From NCBI GenBank assembly GCA_023548195.1, contig JAJHZJ010000008.1, positions 4,426,215 to 4,490,214 on the forward strand: DNA of 64,000 nt, written 5' to 3'. Shown piece after piece: positions 30,865-42,104 of this stretch; the first letter of the stretch is position 1, and each line of letters opens with the position of its first letter. The notes under the pieces are model-generated. The model had not been told where the DNA came from. It saw nothing but the letters and a program-made list of their open reading frames with translations, and ran no database searches. The translations under genes and the position numbers were made by a program. The DNA is from Bettongia penicillata ogilbyi (lineage: Eukaryota; Chordata; Mammalia; Diprotodontia; Potoroidae).

Positions 30865-31094
30865 CCCTCTAGAGGACCTCAAAGAAGCCCTCCAGCTAGG
30901 ATTTGATGAACTTACTGCCTCTCAAGTTATTTCATTTTACTTTAGGTTGGTCTTTTATATAGATATAAAATCTGTCTCTCTGTTAGCTCTTAGCCCTCAT
31001 TGTTTTGATCTACCCTGAAGTCAAACAAAGCAAGCCTAATCCTTCTATCAAATTTGAGGGCTTTTTCCCCAGAATAAATATTCAGGGCTCCATG

Positions 31095-31395
31095 AAACTG
31101 GAGACCTTTATCTGGAGTTGTTTTAAGGTCCATCACCGTATTGGCTGCCCTTTCCTTGGTACATTCCAACTTCTCAATGTCCTTCCTAAAATATGGCATC
31201 CAGATTTAAAATGTACTGTTCCAGATGTAGTCTGACTATATTGTCACCTCCCTCAATCTGGACACTATTCTTCCATTAACGCAGCCTACGATCACAGGAG
31301 CGGACCATTAATATTGAGCTTGCAGTCCACTAAAACCCTCAGATCTTTTTCACAGGAATTTTCATATGAAAAAAGCAACATTGTAACTAATTGCA
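31095..31395 (-). mobile_element. L3/CR1 LINE fragment
   Basis: Plus-strand TCCAGATGTAGTCTGACTA, TTGAGCTTGCAGTCCACTAA and AACCCTCAGATCTTTTTCAC are the complement of the CR1-type RT C-terminal coding region (a ...LVRPHLEYCV...-type motif in the parent family). Confidence 0.7.
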
Positions 31396-31399
31396 GCCT

Positions 31400-32105
31400 A
31401 ATTATATTTCTTTGTCACTTACACAAAGCATAAGAAAGGCACAGATTTTAGTATAAGAATAACAGAAAAGGGAGAAAGAAAAATCATCAGACAGCCAGAG
31501 AACATAATAGGAAAATTCCCTCTAAGCATCCTCTGAACAAGTATCCCCTCAACTAAACAAGTAGCAGTGTTTCTCTAGTCGTGCAACCACAAGGAGCTCA
31601 CAGAAGATTACATGCCCCTATCAGGCAAAGACCACATCAAGTTCATGTTCGTATTCCCTATAGCACCTGGTACAGGACCCAAGAAGAAACGGACCTGAGA
31701 AATGTCTGAATGAATGAATGAATTCAATGAGTATTTACTAAGGAAGCAGAGCAGCTGCTATGTGCAGCTAATATGAGACCCAGATCCCTGAAACACAAGT
31801 ACTAGATGTACTTGATGTACACTCTAGTACTAGAGTGCTAGATGTACACTCTAGAGGAGAATGTTAATGACCAAATAAGCCAAGTGAAACCAGATTTACA
31901 AGACTAGAAAGAGTTTGCCAGTTTCTTCAAGTAGTATTTGACATATTCACTGGTATTCATCTGCTTCCTATGTACCTGTCTGGTGTCAGGAAGTGCTGAT
32001 GAATTTCATAGGCCAAGGAGCTATCCATCATGTGGAGAAATCTAAGTAGAGGAATAAAAAAGATCTGAGTTCTAGGTCCAGGTCTGCTATCGCAAACATA
32101 TATGA
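31400..32105. other. No gene; unassigned
   Basis: Short direct repeats at 31798-31852 (TAGATGTACTTGATGTACACTCTAG-like, about 2.5 units). No coding frame. Confidence 0.45.
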
Positions 32106-32109
32106 TGAC

Positions 32110-32690
32110 TGAGTCAAGTCAATTAATAAGCATTTAATAATCATGTATTCTTTGCCAGGCACTGTGCTGAGAGAGAAACAGACAGGCAGAGAAAGGAAAG
32201 AGGGATGAAGGGAAGAAGGAAGAATGGAAGGAAGGAGAGAGAAGAAGGATGGAAAGGAAGAAGGAAAGAGGGAGGGAAGAAAGAATGAAGGAAAGAAGGA
32301 AAGAGAGAGAGGGTTGGAGGATGGATGGCAGGAATGCAGGAAGAAAGGATGGATGGAAGGAGAGGGAGTGAGGAAAGAAGGAAGAAAGGGAGGAAAGAAA
32401 GAAAGAATAATGAAAGGGAGAGAAATAAACAAAAGAAGGAAGAAATGGAAAGAGTAAGAACTGTCCCTATTCTCTAGCAGGAAAGACATATCACAACTAT
32501 GTACAAACAAGATGTATACAGGATGGATCAAAAGTAACTCGGAGGGAAAGGACTACCATCAAGGGGAACTGGGAACACCTCCTTGCAGGTGGTGGGATTT
32601 TAGCTGAGATGTGAAGGAAGCCAAGGATGACAGGTGGACGAACAAGCAATAAGAAGAGGAAGAATTCCAAACTTGTGAGACGGTTGGTAA
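32110..32690 (+). repeat. Mammal-wide repeat split by a GA-rich tract
   Basis: 32110-32172 (CAATTAATAAGCATTTAATA, TTGCCAGGCACTGTGCTGAG) and 32460-32690 (CTGTCCCTATTCTCTAGCAG, GTACAAACAAGATGTATACA, TTTTAGCTGAGATGTGAAGG) are two parts of one repeat. The polypurine tract has grown between them. Confidence 0.6.
32175..32458 (+). repeat. Polypurine tract (GGAAGA)n
   Basis: About 285 bp nearly pure A/G on the plus strand. The Ser/Pro/Phe-rich antisense ORF of 167 codons is an artefact. Confidence 0.9.
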
Positions 32691-32755
32691 AGATGCAAGG
32701 AACTGGAGAGGTTACTTGTGTGCCAGGACTCTCTGTGTCTGTTTCTCCATTTGAA

Positions 32756-32756
<1 letters not shown>

Positions 32757-32831
<75 letters not shown>
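32757..32831. repeat. (TA)n(GATA)n compound microsatellite
   Basis: About 15 TA units followed by about 11 GATA units; likely polymorphic. Confidence 0.95.
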
Positions 32832-32832
<1 letters not shown>

Positions 32833-32919
32833 TCAATGTTGAGGCTCAAATGAGATTATAGATGTAGAAATATTATTAAAAATATACATAAACAAAGCAG
32901 TGATCATTTCATATGCAAT

Positions 32920-33105
32920 ATTTAGAACTGGAAGGAACTTTGAAAGCTTTCCATGACAATCTCTTCATTTTACAGATGAAGAAACTAAAACCAGACCCGT
33001 TAAGAGATTTGCACTTCATAGTAAATAGTAAAGACTCGAACCCAGGCCTTCTGATTCCATACCCTCATTCATTCCTACTATGCCATGGCACCTCTACAAC
33101 TGCTT
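32920..33105 (-). repeat. CORE-SINE, antisense
   Basis: CATTTTACAGATGAAGAAAC, AGACTCGAACCCAGGCCTTC. Confidence 0.7.
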
Positions 33106-33114
33106 GCTATTATT

Positions 33115-33305
33115 GTAGATAACACTGATCTCAGAGTCAAGAGACCTGAGTTTCAATCCTGATCCCAACAATTTCTACCTATACCACCCTGCGGTTTAAC
33201 CTCTGTCGCATCATTCAACCTCAGTTTCCTCATCTGAAAAAGGGGTGAAAATAATACCTACCCTGTCTAATTCATAGTTTTGTGGCAAGTTATTTTGTTA
33301 ATCTC
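33115..33305 (+). repeat. MIR-like SINE
   Basis: GAGACCTGAGTTTCAATCC, CAACCTCAGTTTCCTCATC, AATAATACCTACCCTGTC. Confidence 0.65.
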
Positions 33306-33560
33306 CAAGGTCTATATAAATGTGAGACATTCTCATCCTTCCACCTCTCAGACCACCTCTGCCTTCTTTATATGTGTGTCTATTTGGAGTGTAATATAGC
33401 AATCAATGAGAAAAGTATCCTTTGCTCTAAGGATCTGAGGGAGATAGCCCAGGACCCTGAACCCAAGAGCCAGTGCAGCAGCGCTGCTTCCAGCCCAGGG
33501 TTCTCAACCATTATCTTGGGAAGGATTCCTTGTGGGGTATAGGTGTGAAAATGTTCCTGC
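33306..33560. other. Unassigned stretch before the Y-box relic
   Basis: No gene recognised; ORFs on both strands lack known domains. Confidence 0.35.
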
Positions 33561-33564
33561 ACAG

Positions 33565-33740
33565 GGTACAGACGCATTTGCTTTGGACACAGAAAACAAA
33601 GTTCTCACCACCAAAGTCTTTGGCGCTCTCAAATGGTTTGACATCAGAAACTGATAACATTTTGTCAGTGGAATTGGAATTAGAGAAGAGATAAGAGCAT
33701 TTGCTTTGTTGATGTACCCTCAGGACCACTGCCTTACCCC
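33565..33740 (+). pseudogene. YBX1-like: Y-box binding protein (cold-shock domain) retropseudogene fragment
   Basis: The frame at 33598-33651 reads KVLTTKVFGALKWFDIRN, which follows the start of the Y-box protein cold-shock domain (family pattern K-V-[IL]-x-T-K-V-x-G-x-[VL]-K-W-F-[ND]-[VI]-R-N). The next codons are two stops, then weaker matches (HFVS, then REEI where the family has a KEDV-like block). Y-box proteins bind nucleic acids via this domain. The copy is short and broken, so it is presumed a processed-pseudogene remnant. Whether from YBX1, YBX2 or YBX3 cannot be told. Confidence 0.55.
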
Positions 33741-33764
33741 TGAAACCTTTTCTAGGAGTTAGCT

Positions 33765-33870
33765 TCCACATGGGAATGTGACCTCCTTACGGTCTGGGAC
33801 AACTTCTTTCTATTTGCATCCCCAGTTGTTGGCATAGTGCTTTATAAGTGCTACTGTGACATATAAAAAG
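33765..33870 (+). repeat. L2-type 3' end
   Basis: ACGGTCTGGGACAACTTC, TTGCATCCCCAGTTGTTGG, CATAGTGCTTTATAAGTG. Confidence 0.55.
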
Positions 33871-34445
33871 TTCAAAAGACACAATTTATGGGTAATTAAT
33901 CATTTTATTGGTAATGCCAACATATTACTAATGACCATCCTTCGATGGTCACTTGGACATCTATCTGACCAAAGAGCCAAAACTTTTGGTAGAACCCACT
34001 CAAACCTATCTGTCCTGATCCTGAGCATAGAAATTAACTCTGATTGATTATGAACAAATATTAAAAGGAGAGGTAGGCCTATTCCAATGAGGGTCTGGGG
34101 TACAGGACACTGATCATTTGGTTTTAGTCAAAGAGAATTATCTGTATCCATATCACCGGTTTGCAAAGGAGAATCCACATTTTTCCAGATCTAAGTAAAA
34201 TACAATGGCTGGAATCCATCAAATCTCCTAATTTTATCTTTTGAACAGATCTGCGTTCTCTCAGTATCAGTCTTGTACTTCAAAAAATGCCTGAGTAATC
34301 TATAGGGGCTGATTTCTGAATGCGGAAGTAGAAAAGGGGTTGAAACTTCATCCTAATTTAATGATTGCTATTAAATACAAGAGAGAAATAATCATTTCTC
34401 TCATTCATTTGTTCATTCATTCTTTCATTCATTCAGGTATAATGA
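33871..34445. other. No gene; unassigned
   Basis: AT-rich, with a (TTCATTCA)n-like run at 34403-34435. No recognisable coding or repeat content. Confidence 0.4.
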
Positions 34446-34449
34446 GTCA

Positions 34450-34690
34450 AAAGGCATTGTGACCCAGAGGAGCATACTTCCTTGTCACTGTGCCACGGTC
34501 CCCAACGGCATCTTGGGTCATCTCCAGTCATCCTGATGACTATCTGGCCACTGGACTCAGATGGCTCTGGAGAAGTTGAGGCTGGTGACCTTGCACAGAC
34601 CTCCCTCATTCAAATCAAAGTCAACTGCAAGTCATGTCATCTTTTCCCTAATGTCAGGTTTTCGAAAATCAAGGACAAGCACACAACAAT
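34450..34690 (+). repeat. SINE tail type B, 3' module
   Basis: GGCATCTTGGGTCATCTCCAG, CATCCTGATGACTATCTGGC, AAGTCAACTGCAAGTCATG, AAAATCAAGGACAAGCACAC; the same tail as the SINE at 3164. Confidence 0.8.
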
Positions 34691-34864
34691 TCCATGGGAG
34701 GTGAAGTTCACTAAGGAGGTGATGGGGGTGGGAGGGCTCTGGTTCAGAGGAGCACAGGCTCACTCTCTGCTATGTTCACCAATAAGGATTAAGGCAAAGG
34801 TCAGGCAGATGCAGTAATTCACAAATTCTCCCCAAGCCCACCACCATCATGCTGTAAGTCCCAG

Positions 34865-35080
34865 GATCACAGAAGCATAAATTGAGAATTGGGTCCTTCT
34901 AGCTCATCATGTGCAATCTTTTTGTTATTTTGCAGATGAGTAAATAGAGGCCCAGAGGAAGAGACTGACTTGCCTACTGTCATACAGGTAACAAGAGACA
35001 GGGTTGAGATTTGAACTCAGGTCCTCTGACTATCTAATCCACTACTTTTTCCACTATGACTATCTCCATCAGTGGAAAAT
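34865..35080 (-). repeat. CORE-SINE, antisense
   Basis: TATTTTGCAGATGAGTAAAT, TTGAACTCAGGTCCTCTGA. Confidence 0.65.
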
Positions 35081-35084
35081 TAAT

Positions 35085-35285
35085 TATGCCCCAAGTCAGA
35101 AAGACCTGAGTTCAAATACAGCAATCAGATACTTTTTCCCTGTATGATCCTGGGCAAGTCACTTTAACCTCTACCTCTGTTTCTCCATCTGTAAAATGAA
35201 GATAATAACCATATCTACCTCACAGGGTTGTTGTGCAGACTAAACAAGATAAGAATATTTATAAAGCATGTAGCGCTGGTACAGA
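35085..35285 (+). repeat. SINE, tail type C
   Basis: GAAAGACCTGAGTTCAAATA, TGGGCAAGTCACTTTAACC, CACAGGGTTGTTGTGCAGAC. Confidence 0.7.
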
Positions 35286-35562
35286 GCATATAATAATAAA
35301 AGTTAACATTTATATAGAGTTTATATGTTCCAGACAGAGCACTAATCACTTTACAACAGTTATATCTCATTTGATCCTTACCGAGGAGGTAGGTGCTATC
35401 ATGATCCCCATTTTACAGAAGAGAAAACTGAGGCAAGCAGGTTAAATGACTTGTCCAGAGTCACACAGCTAGGAAGTGTCTAAGGCTGGATTCGAATTCA
35501 GGTCTGCTTGACTCCAGGTCCAGTACTCTATCCAAAGTGACACCTAGCTGCTCCCAAAATAA
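35286..35562 (-). repeat. SINE, full-length type C, antisense
   Basis: AGGTAGGTGCTATCATGATC, CATTTTACAGAAGAGAAAAC, GAGTCACACAGCTAGGAAG and the complementary head GTGACACCTAGCTGCTCCC at the right end. Confidence 0.8.
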
Positions 35563-35694
35563 ATGCTTATTTCTTTCCTTTCTACGTCATATTGTCTTAC
35601 AATAAGGGAATAGGAAGGCTTCAGTAAACATTGGAACAGGCACCCGCTATTAACTGAGCAGAGAGGGTGGGCAGTAAGACAGGGGTAAACCTAA

Positions 35695-35905
35695 GAGAGG
35701 ATCACAGAGATAGAACTAGAAAAGGCCATTGAAGGTCATAAAATACAACCTTCCCATTTTACAGATAAGCAAACTGAGACCGAGACAGTTTAACCTATTT
35801 GCCCAGAGTCACACAACAAGTTGAGCGTCTAAAGTGGGATTTGCTCTAGCTTTTCCTGACTGCAGGTCCAGGACTCTCTTCCCTATACCACACACTGTCT
35901 CTCAT
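35695..35905 (-). repeat. CORE-SINE, antisense
   Basis: CATTTTACAGATAAGCAAACT, GCCCAGAGTCACACAACAAG, CTGACTGCAGGTCCAGGAC. Confidence 0.7.
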
Positions 35906-36139
35906 CACTTTGCTTCAGGCTAGCATCCTCATTATCCAACACTGTCAGCACCCCAACATTCTCGAATCACACACACACTTCATTACAAATTCTGGCAAAA
36001 AGAACAATCTCCAGTTTTCCACCCCTGTGGGCAATGATGAAAGAGGGTACCATTTCAGCTTAATTAAATTTTATGATGACTATAACAGGCAACCCCTGGA
36101 AAAGAAAAGAAAGATGGATAATCTCTCTAGCTACATTTA

Positions 36140-37490
36140 GAAAAATAAATGACCGAGTTTATTTTGTTGGTCTGGGGGTGAAACCAAATTGCCTCATGGT
36201 ATTCAGATTGACAGATCCTGAGTTGGAAAGGACTTTTTAGAGATTGTCCAGTCAGGATGGGCAGGTACACACATGTGAGCAAAATTCACATGGAGAAGAC
36301 TCCCAAGAAAAGATCCAGGATGGGCCACAATCCTGGGCTCTCTCTGGGAGAGATAAGTGGAAATAGATGCTTGATAACTTTTCTGTTCAAAAGGCGGTGC
36401 CATCACCATGCAATTTATTGCCATTTCTGGCCATTAGCATTTGGGGAAGGACTGCCCTCAAAATTCCCTGACCTCAAAGAAATGGTTAGCAATTCTGCTG
36501 CTAGTGATTTGGGCCCCAAACCCTTGAAGCTAGTTGAAATCCCCTGTAGACCAGTTCCTGCCTGCTCTTTAATGGTTCATTAATAGCTAACTCCTCAGTG
36601 TCCCCAGATGGGTGGTTTTGTTTTTGAAAAGTCCAAACTTAAAACAAGCAAACCTCGAATCTGCCATTCATTCCCAGAAATTTGGAAAATAATATGGTTT
36701 TCATTATTCCTACAGAACTCATTGCTCTCCTTGTTTTTGACACTGTGGAAAGAGGCCACATCTGGGTTGTGTTACTGCAAAAACCCCTGTTTCCATAATA
36801 CTTCAGAATGAAATGGCATGGAGTTGTAAGGACACAAGAATGCAGGCACCCAAAAATAAAAGTGGGAGGGGTCTAAATAAGGGAGGTCTATTCAGGAGAA
36901 GCCCCTCCACCCAAAGGGAATGGGAAAGATAGGACTGTCACAGGCACAAATCTAAGGCTGTTTCTTCTTCTCTCTGTGCAGGAGACACATTTGTGGGCTC
37001 CTTACAGACAGATACTCAAAGTAAACTCATATGTTTTGATCTCATCATCTTGGTCTGGTTATTTTTATCACTTCTCAGAGGATGTGCTATGCCATGGCCC
37101 TGGGCACAATGTTTGAAATGAGAGGAAAAAACAGGAAAAGGTTTTATAGAGAGTCTGATTCTCTACTGTGGCTGGATGAAAAACAAACCCTGTCAAGTAG
37201 CATTTATACACCAGAAAAATATGGGTAATAGATCAGCCCTTCGGTAGAGCTTTGCTCAGGGCCCTGTAGAAATCAATTCAACAGAAATGATGGAGATTGC
37301 ATAAATATCCATCTGATATTGTCCCAATAGGGCTAGACAATAGTTTTTGGTTTGTTGGGTCCTAAGACCAAGACTGAGCCTGAATTGGACATTTGTCTCC
37401 CAATATTACCCTCTGTATAGTTTCCATTTTTACAACCACAGAAGCTGATCTGTACTAGTAATGTGGCTATAAATCTCTAAACTACATGGT
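36140..37490. other. Longest repeat-poor stretch; no gene seen
   Basis: By eye this 1.35 kb has almost no interspersed repeat. ORFs (108, 73 and 67 codons) overlap without domains. Sub-blocks 36605-36830 and 37200-37330 have a conserved-non-coding look (AT-rich runs with homeobox/C/EBP-like cores such as ATTGCATAAATATCCAT). Confidence 0.4.
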
Positions 37491-37494
37491 CTCT

Positions 37495-37680
37495 GAAGAA
37501 TCGCAGAATGTTGGAGTTGGAAGGAACTTTTGAAATAATCTAATCCAACTCCCTCATTTAATGGAAGAGAAAATTGGAGCCCTAAAAGGTTAATGACTTG
37601 TCCAAGATCATTAGTGTTAGTGTCAGAACCAGGATTTGAATTCAGGCCCAGTGCTCTATCTACTCACTACCTTGTCTTTA
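37495..37680 (-). repeat. CORE-SINE (THER1/MIR-like), antisense
   Basis: AGTTGGAAGGAACTTTTGAA, CTCATTTAATGGAAGAGAA, TTTGAATTCAGGCCCAGTGC. Confidence 0.7.
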
Positions 37681-37754
37681 AAGGCCAGTAATCTACAAGG
37701 CACTGGAAAAATATACAGCAAGTCAGGATACCTGGCTTTGATATGCTAACAATG

Positions 37755-37846
37755 ATAACACACACACACATACACACAGAGGCATGAGTGAATATATATG
37801 TCCGTAATTGTGTATGTATATATGTATATACGTATATGTATGTACA
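37755..37846. repeat. (AC)n and (TATG)n microsatellites
   Basis: ACACACACACATACACACAG, then ATGTATATATGTATATACG. Confidence 0.8.
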
Positions 37847-38108
37847 TGGGGGCAGTTGGGTGGTCAAATGGGTAGAACTCCAGGCCTAGAGTCAGAAAGA
37901 TGCATCCTCATGAGTTCACATTTAGCCTCAGACACTAACGAGCTGGGTGACCCTGGGCAAGTCACTTCAACCCTATTTGACTCAGTTGCCTCATCTGTAA
38001 AATGAGTTGAAGAAGGAAATGGCAAACCATTTCATATCTTTGCCAAGAAAACCCCAAATGGGGTCACGAAGAGTCAGACACAACAGAAAAACAGCTAAAT
38101 GACAACAA
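37847..38108 (+). repeat. SINE, tail type A
   Basis: GGGGGCAGTTGGGTGGTC head, CTGGGCAAGTCACTTCAACC core, GGAAATGGCAAACCATTTC, GTCACGAAGAGTCAGACAC, AC/AA tail. Confidence 0.9.
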
Positions 38109-38164
38109 ATGTATGAACATACATATGCAATTGGAACAGGAGATGGGCCACTTATGGAGCAGAG

Positions 38165-39590
38165 AATCCCAATCACAGAAATTCAGAGTTGGAAACCACC
38201 TCAGTAGCCTTCCAGGTCAACCTATGCTCAAAAAGTAATTTCCTACCTACTGAAAAACAACCTACCTGACAAAGGGTCACCCAACCTCTACTGGAAGATC
38301 TCCGAGCAGGAAGAACCCCATATTGCCCAAGACAGGACTTTCCACTTTTGGACCACTCTAAATGTCTAAATTTGAGCCTAAATTTGCCTCTTTGTTTCCA
38401 ATTTTTTCTAGTTCTGCCCTCTGGGATTCAACAGAACAAAATAAATCCCTTTCCACAAGATGGGCTTCAGGTACTTAATATCCCTCTTGGATCCTCAATT
38501 CCATTGAATGAACTTCACCTAGCATGAACTCATAAGTTCTTTACCACCCTTATTGCCAGATGTGGTCTGATCAGGGCAGAGTATACAGGGACTATTAACT
38601 GTTTATACCTAGAAATTATGCCTCTCAATTTAAGATTACATTAGTATTTGGGGGCTACCATATTAAACTGTTGATTGATATTGCATTTTCAGTCCACTAA
38701 AACCCCCAGATTTTTCACATACCATTCCTCTGCTATTTTATGCTTGTACAGCCAATTTTGGTAACCCAAATATAGACTTTACATTTAGATAATAGGGATC
38801 TATTATCTTTAAATTGCTAGATTTAGTCTAGATATTCTTGCCTGTCACAATCTTGTCCTATCCTCTGTTAATCATCTGATATTATCCAGATTTGTGTCAT
38901 CTGAAAATTTTTACTTTTATCCAGTGCATGAATAAAAATTTTTGGCAGCAGAGTACCAATCCCACTGGTCTTTTACTAGAAATCTTCTGCCAAGTTGAAA
39001 CAGAGGCACTAATCACCAATTTTTTTAAGCCCAGCCACTCAGCCTAGCTCTGAATCCGTCTCTTAGTACTGTTGTCTAGTCCATATCTCTCCATCTGTTC
39101 GCTAAGAGTATAAGAAGCTTTATTGATTGCTTTGCTTACGCGTAGGTAAAGCATTTCTACAGCATTTCCCTGATTTATCAGTTTAATAACATTGTCAAAA
39201 AAAAAGAAAAAAAAGGAATGAGGTTACCCTAGCATGTCCTGAAGCCATGCTGATTTTTCATCATCACTGCTTCCTTTTCTATTCACTGACAATCTTTTTA
39301 ATGATACATTCAAGAATTTTCATAGGAAATGCAGTTAAGTTCACCACTCCAAAGTCTGTAGACTCTCGTCTCTTTCCTTTTTAAAAAAATTAGCACAGTA
39401 TTTGCCTTTCTCAAAGCCTGTGACACCTCTCTTGTCATCCTTCAAATGTCATTGACAGTGGTTCAGTCTTCACACACATACACCAGTTCATCTGCTTCTG
39501 GTGATTTCAATTTTTCAAGAACAACTTGATGCCCTATTAGTATGTCCTTACTTTCCATAATCACCATTTTTGTTTGGCTCTCTCCCAGCC
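38165..39590 (-). mobile_element. L3/CR1 LINE, RT region to 3' end
   Basis: Complement of a CR1-clade ORF2. On the plus strand: TTCAGAGTTGGAAACCACCTC (3' end), TTGCCAGATGTGGTCTGATC, CAGTCCACTAAAACCCCCAG, ATTTGTGTCATCTGAAAATTT, GAGTACCAATCCCACTGG, GAAGCCATGCTGATTTTTC, TTCACCACTCCAAAGTCTG. These landmarks follow the order of CR1 RT coding in vertebrates. Stops are frequent; it is non-functional. Confidence 0.8.
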
Positions 39591-39665
39591 AAAGGTCATT
39601 CTCCTTCAAGTAATCAATTGGCAAACACCTGTTAAGTACCTCATCTATGCTACATTCTGTGCTAG

Positions 39666-40241
39666 TGTAATGCTAATGAGATTAAAGATTTTCCCCACCC
39701 ATTAACGGACCTGCCCATTAAGGGGAGTTTGATTAGGGGAGATTTGCAGGAAGATCCACACCTTTAGTTAATGAGGCACTAGTTCTCAAGTGTTATGATG
39801 CCCCCTGGCTCTGAAAAATGTATAAATATTCTGAGGTGAGGTTTTACTTTGGGTATTGTTCATTGGAAGTGTTTGTTTGACAAGAGGAGACTGGGCAGCC
39901 TCTAAGGAGCCCTCCTGGCTTTGAAAACCCAGATGTTGGTGCTTCTCTCTCTATGTAGGTAACTATGTATGTATGGTCAGACAGTCATCTGTCTGTTGAT
40001 CTGTGATGTATATATTGCTTATGGTCAGGCACTTGGAAGTCCTGTCTATTGATCTTTACTTCTCTGCATTTTCTCTGAAGTTCAGGGTGCTGACTCTTTC
40101 CCCTGAACTAAGTGAATAATAGGTATGTGCTTGATTAAAGTGATTGTTGACCCCTCAAAAGTTGCCTTTCCTTTTAGAAAAACAGATCAAAGAACTGTGA
40201 TAGCAGGCCATGCTGGATGTGTTGGGGTACTTACTTTTACA
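39666..40241 (+). mobile_element. Solo LTR of an endogenous retrovirus, TG...CA, 5-bp TSD
   Basis: 576 bp with terminal TGTAA...TTACA. A TATA box TATAAATA lies at 39821-39828 and an ATTAAA polyadenylation signal at 40134-40139, so the U3-R-U5 order is plus strand. It sits inside an older repeat; flanks GCTAG (39661-39665) and GTTAG (40242-40246) are a probable 5-bp duplication with one mismatch, as expected for class III (ERVL-like) elements. No gag, pol or env lies nearby; it is a solo LTR. A relative lies at 58017-58567. Confidence 0.75.
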
Positions 40242-40327
40242 GTTAGGCACTGGGGATACAAAGACAACAGTGAAATAATCCCTACCTTCAAAGACCTGAC
40301 ATTCTAAGATGGGAGACATGTGCAAGC

Positions 40328-40395
40328 ATATGTCCACACATACATACATACATACATACATACGTATGTATGTGTATGTGTGTGCCCGCACACAT
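40328..40395. repeat. (CATA)n/(TATG)n inverted microsatellite
   Basis: ACATACATACATACATAC followed by GTATGTATGTGTATGTGTG: the two halves are complementary and could extrude as a cruciform. Confidence 0.85.
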
Positions 40396-40800
40396 AAGAA
40401 ATATATACAAATGTAACTTTGGGGAAAGAAGGGAAGGCCAGTGTGAAGTCAAGGAGATAATAGACAGAATGGCACGTGTAAGAAATAAAACCAGTTTGGC
40501 TGGATTAGAGAATGGATATAAAGGAGTAATAAAATTGGAAAGGTAGATTGGGGGCAAGTTGTAAAGAATTTTAAATCCCAATCAGAGAAGTTTCTATTTG
40601 ATCCTAGAGATTGAGATAAACCATGGCAGGGTTTGGGGACAGGGCACAGTCAAAAAGAAGATTTGAGGAAAACCACTTTGGTAACTGTATAGAAGACAGA
40701 TTGGAGCGGGGAGAAATCAGGCACTGGGGGGGTCCACTTAGGAGGTTATTGTCATTGGCATTAATAGAGAAAAAAGAAACAGAAAAAAACGTCTTTTCTC

Positions 40801-41500
40801 CATTGTGAATTATTATCATCCTATCCACCCAGCAGTGGCAAAATCCCTTCTTTGAGATCTTTTTCTCACGTAGCTTTTTGAAAAACAACAGACTATTTGT
40901 GGTCTTTCACTTGCCTTGCCAGTCTCATTCCATCCCAAGCTTTAGTTCTACTGACATCACTTACTTCTTGGTAACCTCACTTTTGCTCATTCTCCTTGTT
41001 TCTACCACGCTTCATCATATAGTTGTCACACCGTGTTTTTTCAGTTCAAGAGTTGATTTATAACCTTTCATTGAGTAATCATCACATGATATAATTCTGT
41101 ACATCAAGCTGGTTAAAAGGTGAACAGAGCAGAAATGCATTCACCAGTAGCATGTGGATATGCATTTATCTGTCTCACCTTGTGAGCCACGAGCCTAGAA
41201 TTCTCAACACATGCATTGTCAGTATTCAGTTTCAAGGTATACTCACAAGTACTTCATGCATCCTAATCTTGCACCAAAGACAATTACCAGCATGATTTTT
41301 AAAAGCTTCACGCAATGGTCTCACCCCATTTTTTGCAAAAAATTTGCCATAAAATCTGCTATGATTACATGATAAAATATTGCATCTTCTGCACATATCT
41401 TCCTATGATCTAAATTGTTTTGTGAGTTCTTGGTGCATCTACATTGGCCTCATCAGACAATTCCTGTTTTTCCTCCTCTAAATTTAATTTCCCCTTGGTG
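40801..41500. other. No gene; unassigned
   Basis: AT-rich, some L3-like antisense flavour at the right, no coding frame. Confidence 0.35.
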
Positions 41501-42095
41501 CCTTGAATTTTTATTCTTCAGCTTTCCATCCCTCTTCAGCTGATTTTCTGTTTAGAATTTTGCTACATAGTATCCAACCCATCTTTCCTCTGAAATCTGT
41601 CCTCCCAAGATCTAGGGTACATGTTAAATTCTGCATGACTTTACTGTTACAGACTCTAGGAGGGAGTGGTATAATTTCCATCTCAGCATCCACTTCCTTC
41701 CTGTTAATGAGAATGAGATCCAGAATAGAATTTCCTCTTAGGAATTTCTTTACCTTTTAAAGGATGAAATAAGCATTACAGCAAATCAAGAATTTATTAG
41801 TTTCACTACATTCGGCAGAGAGAGAACTCTCCCAGGTAGTTAGATAACTGAAGTCCCTCATTATTTCTATGCTTGGTTTTGAATCTAATTTCTGAACTCC
41901 CCACCTACTTCCTCTTTCTGTCCAAGTGGTCTATAGAATATTTTAATGATAAAATGACTTCAATTTTCCCCCTCCATTGTTTTTCGACCAAATATTTTCC
42001 ATAATAATTGAGTGTGACTTCTTTATTTACAATCTACCTTTCATACATTTTTATTAATTTAGCTTCCTTTGAATTAGGCATAGCCATCCATTTGA
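41501..42095 (-). mobile_element. Likely L3/CR1 upstream fragment
   Basis: CATGTTAAATTCTGCATGAC, TTACTGTTACAGACTC, GAATGAGATCCAGAATAGAA and CTGAAGTCCCTCATTATTTC suggest the 5' part of a CR1-type ORF2, antisense, in the same orientation as 38165-39590. Identification is tentative. Confidence 0.4.
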
Positions 42096-42104
42096 CTAAG
42101 TTTC

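Larger units (their letters stand above)
39591..40800 (+). repeat. Mammal-wide repeat, target of an LTR insertion
   Basis: 39605-39665 (CAATTGGCAAACACCTGTTA, CATTCTGTGCTAG) and 40242-40800 (GGCACTGGGGATACAAAGAC, ACATTCTAAGATGGGAGACA, AAATGTAACTTTGGGG..., GGAAAGGTAGATTGGGGGC) are the two sides of one repeat split by the LTR at 39666-40241. Confidence 0.65.
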
